Shown: piece by piece, positions 6,147-8,772 of the stretch | How positions within the stretch are numbered: the first letter of the stretch is position 1 | How the letters are laid out: the number at the start of each line of letters is the position of its first letter | Program-made: the position numbers and the translations under genes | The notes under the pieces: generated by a model | Told to the model about the DNA's origin: nothing | Database searches by the model: none | The model's input: the letters and a program-made list of their open reading frames with translations, nothing else | Source: an uncultured Lachnospiraceae bacterium | Lineage (GTDB): Bacteria > Bacillota > Clostridia > Lachnospirales > Lachnospiraceae | Reading direction: 5' to 3' | Assembly: GCA_934338765.1 (NCBI GenBank) | Contig: CAKRHL010000079.1 | Span: 1 to 8,772, forward strand | Length of the DNA: 8,772 bases

Positions 6147-6770
6147 ATGCTATATGATTATATTAGGGAACATTATAAAGAAGCGGAACCCATTTTCTTT
6201 TCAGATCTGGAAAGAGAAGATATCAGCAAGTCTGCTTTGAATCAACAGCTAAAAAAGCTTTGTGACAAGGAGCTTCTTAGAAAATATGATATAGGAGTAT
6301 ATTATCTTCCAAAGAGAACATTGTTTCATTCTGTTGTTGGTCCCAATGCGGACATGGTGGCGAGATATCGGTTTATTTCCAAGGGAGAGAATATTGACGG
6401 ATTTTATGGCGGCAATTCCTTTGCCAATCAGATAGGAATAACGACACAGGTTCCGCGAGTGGTTGAAATTGTAAGCAATAATACAAATTCCTCCGATCGA
6501 AAGGTGCGTATAGGGAATAGATGGTTTTATGTGAGAAAGCCGGTTGTACACATTACAAAAGAAAACGTATATGTATTGCAGATGTTGGAATTGCTAAAAA
6601 ATCTTGATGCATATCTTGATGATTCATATACAGAAGCAAAGGAAAAGTTTGCAGAATATATAGCGATCCATGAAATCAAAAGAAGTGATGTGGATCGTTA
6701 TATCAGGGATTATCCGATGTCAACATTTAAATATTATTATGAATTGGAGTTGGATCATGTACTTGCATAA
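6147..6770 (+). CDS. abiEi: AbiEi-type antitoxin / autorepressor (DUF6088-like)
   Basis: Predicted antitoxin of a type IV (AbiE) toxin-antitoxin pair: by family knowledge it counteracts the AbiEii nucleotidyltransferase without forming a stable complex and represses its own promoter. ATG 6147 has a strong SD (AAAGGGGG, 6133-6140) at 6 bases and a consensus promoter upstream. The 207 residues start with a winged helix-turn-helix (about 3-58: IFFSDL, SALNQQLKKLCDKELLRKYD, GVYYLPK), followed by the characteristic GGNSFANQIGITTQVPRVVE (88-107) and IVSN (108-111), then a basic strand pair (RWFYVRKP) and a helical C-terminus from about 139. I recall the same wording from DUF6088 proteins annotated as AbiEi-like; the exact family label should be verified. 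Its last 14 bases overlap the toxin start. AT-rich composition differs from flanking genes. Confidence 0.85.
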   Translation: MLYDYIREHYKEAEPIFFSDLEREDISKSALNQQLKKLCDKELLRKYDIGVYYLPKRTLFHSVVGPNADMVARYRFISKGENIDGFYGGNSFANQIGITTQVPRVVEIVSNNTNSSDRKVRIGNRWFYVRKPVVHITKENVYVLQMLELLKNLDAYLDDSYTEAKEKFAEYIAIHEIKRSDVDRYIRDYPMSTFKYYYELELDHVLA

Positions 6771-7671
6771 GGAAAATAGAGAATTGTTTCGAGATGCTAT
6801 TTTGCTTACTTCACAAAAATTGGAAGTGAGTGAGGATATTGTTGAGAAGGATTACTATGTAACTATGATTTTAAAGAGACTGTCGGAATGCCCATATCCG
6901 GTTGTATTTAAAGGTGGTACTTCTCTTTCAAAAGCATTTCGTGTGATTGACCGGTTTTCGGAGGATATTGATATTACTTTTACGGAGCATTTGGGAGAGG
7001 CAAGGCGTAAAAAACTAAAATATAATATACTCAGACCAATTGCAGATGAGTTAGGATTAGATATCCGAAATTTCAATTTAATTGAAAGTGACAAAAATTT
7101 AAATCATTATGATTATTATTATGAGTCGGTAGTTGGAGACAGAGTGATTAATGCGATTCCTCCTTACGTGAAATTAGAAACCTCATTAATGTCTTATGCT
7201 TTTCCAACAGAGGAAAAACAACTTGAAAATTATATTTTTAATGCGTTAGGAAATGAGGAAAAGGATTTTATTACAGCATACGATTTAGGCACTTTTCCTA
7301 TGAGAGTGCAGTCGTTGAATCGTACCCTTATCGACAAAATCTTTGCTGTTTGCGATTACTATCTGCAAGGAAAAGCACACAGAAATGCAAGACACTTGTA
7401 TGATATATATAAACTATCAGAACACATTGTAGTAGATCAGAAGTTTCTACAGCTTGTTGAGGAGGTGCGGGAACATAGAATCAGTATGGGAAAGGAGATT
7501 GCTCCCGCAGCAGATTTTAATATTGATATCTTAGAGGTAGTTCAGAAGATATGTGATGAAGATTTTTATAAGAATGATTATAAAGAAACAACGATTAAAC
7601 TGATTTCCGATTCTTTGACTTATGAGGAAGCAAAGAATCATTATAAAAAGCTGGTAGAAAAGATATTTTGA
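6757..7671 (+). CDS. abiEii: AbiEii-type nucleotidyltransferase toxin
   Basis: Predicted toxin of the AbiE system, a DNA-polymerase-beta-fold nucleotidyltransferase (AbiEii/AbiGii, MenA-like). Studied relatives use nucleotides to block growth, some by adding pyrimidines to tRNA acceptor ends; the target here is unknown. ATG 6757 gives 304 residues and overlaps abiEi by 14 bases, with SD GGAG at 6746-6749 inside abiEi; this suggests coupled translation. The open frame extends up to 6670 but that part runs inside abiEi. Motifs: FKGGTSLSK (51-59) and SEDIDITF (68-75, the metal-binding DxD), VKLE (138-141), TLIDKIFAV (190-198) and RHLYDIY (212-218), in the order expected for active members. All appear intact, so the toxin is probably functional. 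A strong hairpin terminator closes the unit. Confidence 0.92.
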   Translation: MYLHKENRELFRDAILLTSQKLEVSEDIVEKDYYVTMILKRLSECPYPVVFKGGTSLSKAFRVIDRFSEDIDITFTEHLGEARRKKLKYNILRPIADELGLDIRNFNLIESDKNLNHYDYYYESVVGDRVINAIPPYVKLETSLMSYAFPTEEKQLENYIFNALGNEEKDFITAYDLGTFPMRVQSLNRTLIDKIFAVCDYYLQGKAHRNARHLYDIYKLSEHIVVDQKFLQLVEEVREHRISMGKEIAPAADFNIDILEVVQKICDEDFYKNDYKETTIKLISDSLTYEEAKNHYKKLVEKIF

Positions 7672-7701
7672 TATAAGGGACATTTTTGAATAAATAACCA
7701 T

Positions 7702-7750
7702 AAAAAGGCAGAAAATGATAATGAAATATCATATCATTTTCTGTCTTTTT
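7702..7750 (+). terminator. Terminator of the abiE operon (likely bidirectional)
   Basis: Bases 7702-7720 pair with 7732-7750 in a 19-pair stem with a single G-U wobble (7708/7744) and an 11-base loop. The ends of the stem are A-rich on the left and T-rich on the right, so a U tract follows the hairpin on either strand. It insulates abiE from the protease gene downstream. Confidence 0.85.
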
Positions 7751-7759
7751 AATATATAG

Positions 7760-7776
7760 GAATTGCAAAGCAATTC
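7760..7776. repeat. Perfect 7-bp hairpin with AAA loop upstream of tepA
   Basis: GAATTGC (7760-7766), loop AAA, GCAATTC (7770-7776). It stands alone, ten bases after the abiE terminator, without a U tract. It could be a small dispersed palindromic repeat, an operator, or the remains of the original pnp-tepA intergenic region. The neighbouring TATAAA at 7808-7813 resembles a -10 box but has no good -35. Confidence 0.4.
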
Positions 7777-7833
7777 TTGGAAGGCAAAACGCTGGTTTTA
7801 TCCTTTTTATAAAGAGACGCAAGGGAGGAAGCA

Positions 7834-8484
7834 ATGGAAGAAAATATCAAGGAATATGGAAATATGATGCTGCAGGATGAAAAGGGACATAAGATACAGA
7901 TGATCTCCATCATTGGAGAGATTGAGGGACACGAATGTTCCTCAAATACGACGAAGACGACGAAATATGAGCATCTGCTGCCGATGCTGGCGTCTTTAGA
8001 CTGCACCAAACAGGTGGATGGGGTGCTGTTTGTGGTCAATACCATCGGTGGAGACGTGTCATGTGGCCTTGCATTGTCGGAAATGATCGCATCCCTGTCC
8101 AAGCCGTCGGTTGCTTTGGTGGTGGGAGACAGCCATTCTATAGGTGTTCCTCTTTCTGTGGCAGCGGATTATACGGTGATCGCACCGTCGGCAACAGTCA
8201 TTATCCATCCGGTACGCATGAGCGGTCAGGTGCTGGGGGCTCCGCAGACCTATGAATATTTTCAGTTGATCCAAGACCGGATCACGGGATTTATTGCAGA
8301 TCATTCCGGGATCCCACAGGACAAGCTGGAGAGCATGATGGTAAAGCCGGGAATCCTGACGAGGGATCTGGGAACGATCCTGGTAGGAAAGCAGGCGGTA
8401 GAGTGCGGTCTGTTCCAACAGGTGGGAGGCATGCATGATGCGTTAAAAAAGCTGGGAGAGTTGATTGGAGAAGGAGCAAAGTAA
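7834..8484 (+). CDS. tepA: TepA/ClpP-like serine protease
   Basis: Cytoplasmic or membrane-associated protease of the ClpP/crotonase fold, TepA (translocation-enhancing) branch. In Bacillus this branch has been linked to preprotein export and to degradation of spore proteins; its substrate here is unknown. ATG 7834 follows SD GGGAGG (7823-7828) at 5 bases and gives 216 residues. Family landmarks: IIGEIEGHE (26-34), KTTKYEHLLP (41-50), NTIGGDV (69-75) forming the oxyanion strand, MIASLSKPS, then DSHSIGVPL with probable nucleophile Ser102, APSATVIIHPVR with probable catalytic His125, and TRDLGTILVG with probable Asp178. VGGMHDALKKL ends the domain. The hydrophobic N-terminus of secreted proteases is absent. 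Composition returns to that of the core genes. In related Firmicutes I recall it close to ftsK/spoIIIE, which would fit a gene just beyond the window. Confidence 0.88.
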   Translation: MEENIKEYGNMMLQDEKGHKIQMISIIGEIEGHECSSNTTKTTKYEHLLPMLASLDCTKQVDGVLFVVNTIGGDVSCGLALSEMIASLSKPSVALVVGDSHSIGVPLSVAADYTVIAPSATVIIHPVRMSGQVLGAPQTYEYFQLIQDRITGFIADHSGIPQDKLESMMVKPGILTRDLGTILVGKQAVECGLFQQVGGMHDALKKLGELIGEGAK

Positions 8485-8526
8485 CGGAGAAAACAGGTTG
8501 AAAAAGCAATTAGCCCCTATCCGATA

Positions 8527-8555
8527 TTGACAAGACAGGAATCTTTATGTATGAT
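8527..8555 (+). promoter_or_regulatory. Near-consensus sigma-A promoter downstream of tepA
   Basis: TTGACA at 8527-8532, 17-base spacer, TATGAT at 8550-8555 (one mismatch to consensus). Transcription would start near 8562. It implies a new unit after tepA; no clear terminator for tepA itself was seen in 8485-8526. Confidence 0.65.
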
Positions 8556-8588
8556 TGAGACAGCGAGTATCACGGAAAGGGTTGCTTT

Positions 8589-8710
8589 ATGGATGGGGCA
8601 CAGAAAAAAGCAGTATGAAAGATCACAGAAGAAAAGCAATTATCAATGCGGCATTATTCCGCTATTATCCGAATAAGCTGGAGTTAGTGATCGCGGTGTG
8701 TGCCTGTTAA
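8589..8710 (+). CDS. Overlapping short ORFs in the leader (9 and 31 codons), doubtful
   Basis: ATG 8589 follows GGAAAGGG (8574-8581) at 7 bases and encodes MDGAQKKAV with stop TGA at 8616-8618. That stop overlaps, as ATGA, ATG 8615 of a second frame (8615-8710) encoding 31 residues beginning MKDHRRKAIINAALFRYYP and ending in AVCAC. A run of six A (8604-8609) lies just before the junction; slippage there, or one missing base in the sequence, would fuse the two frames into 40 residues. I do not recognise the peptide. It could be a leader peptide, a small protein, the remnant of a gene, or chance. Confidence 0.3.
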
Positions 8711-8737
8711 GGAAATCATGAGCGGAGGAAAGGAACT

Positions 8738-8772
8738 ATGCAGGATGCCGGAGAAAATCAAAAGCCGGAGAC
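8738..8772 (+). CDS. Start of an unidentified gene leaving the window
   Basis: ATG 8738 with a strong purine SD (GGAGGAAAGGA, 8725-8735) opens MQDAGENQKPE before the window ends. Eleven codons are too few to identify the product. The hydrophilic, charged opening could belong to many cytoplasmic or membrane proteins. It is in the same frame as the 31-codon ORF before it, separated by the TAA at 8708-8710. The promoter at 8527-8555 may serve it. Confidence 0.5.
   Translation, partial: MQDAGENQKPE

Noticed and set aside
6670..6756. 29-residue extension of the AbiEii toxin from ATG 6670
   Set aside because: It runs out of frame through the antitoxin gene; ATG 6757 has GGAG seven bases upstream and gives the usual short operon overlap.
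5965..7760. Target-site duplication or att site around the abiE cassette
   Set aside because: By eye I found no matching direct repeats at both edges beyond AT-rich coincidences, and no recombinase gene is present.
8551..8676. 41-codon ORF with an integrase-like ALWMGH string
   Set aside because: Its ATG is inside the -10 box of a good promoter, the SD is poorly spaced, and a six-residue likeness to integrases with no other motif is not evidence.
1..8772. CRISPR array, tRNA or rRNA genes, insertion sequence
   Set aside because: No regularly spaced repeats, cloverleaf, rRNA-like segments or transposase frames were seen in the window.

Overview
The window reads as chromosomal DNA from a Gram-positive anaerobe of the Clostridia, most likely a Lachnospiraceae-type gut bacterium. 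This is inferred from strong purine-rich Shine-Dalgarno sites, consensus sigma-A promoters, protein wording typical of Clostridia (Obg, ScpA/ScpB, PNPase) and a TepA-type ClpP-like protease. No species can be named from the sequence alone.

Layout. (1) Positions 3-3367 hold a same-strand cluster: the GTPase gene obg (5' end outside the window), a small membrane protein of the site-2-protease fold with a damaged metal site, and scpA and scpB, the two non-SMC subunits of condensin. The first two genes are 4 bases apart and the M50-like gene starts on GTG behind an SD that overlaps the obg stop. (2) Positions 3411-6029 hold rpsO and pnp with their own extended -10 promoter, a structured rpsO leader that may be the S15 autoregulatory site, a hairpin between the two genes, and a strong terminator after pnp. 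(3) Positions 6030-7750 are a visibly AT-rich cassette with a perfect TTGACA-17-TATAAT promoter, an AbiEi-type antitoxin gene, an overlapping AbiEii nucleotidyltransferase toxin gene, and a long hairpin terminator. It looks like a horizontally acquired type IV toxin-antitoxin / abortive-infection module placed between housekeeping genes. (4) Positions 7834-8484 encode a TepA/ClpP-like serine protease. The last 288 bases hold a near-consensus promoter, tiny overlapping reading frames and the first codons of another gene that leaves the window.

How the parts work together. Obg, S15, PNPase and ScpAB are ribosome assembly, translation, RNA decay and chromosome segregation functions and form ordinary core DNA. 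The abiE pair is the accessory part: its antitoxin should repress its own promoter, and nested symmetric repeats around the -35 and -10 boxes are good operator candidates. I see no clearly new multi-gene system. The points most worth a second look are the M50-like protein that has lost a zinc ligand yet keeps the rest of its fold, the abiE operator architecture, the rpsO leader, the near-identical translation-initiation segments of scpA and scpB, and the promoter with mini-ORFs at the right-hand end.
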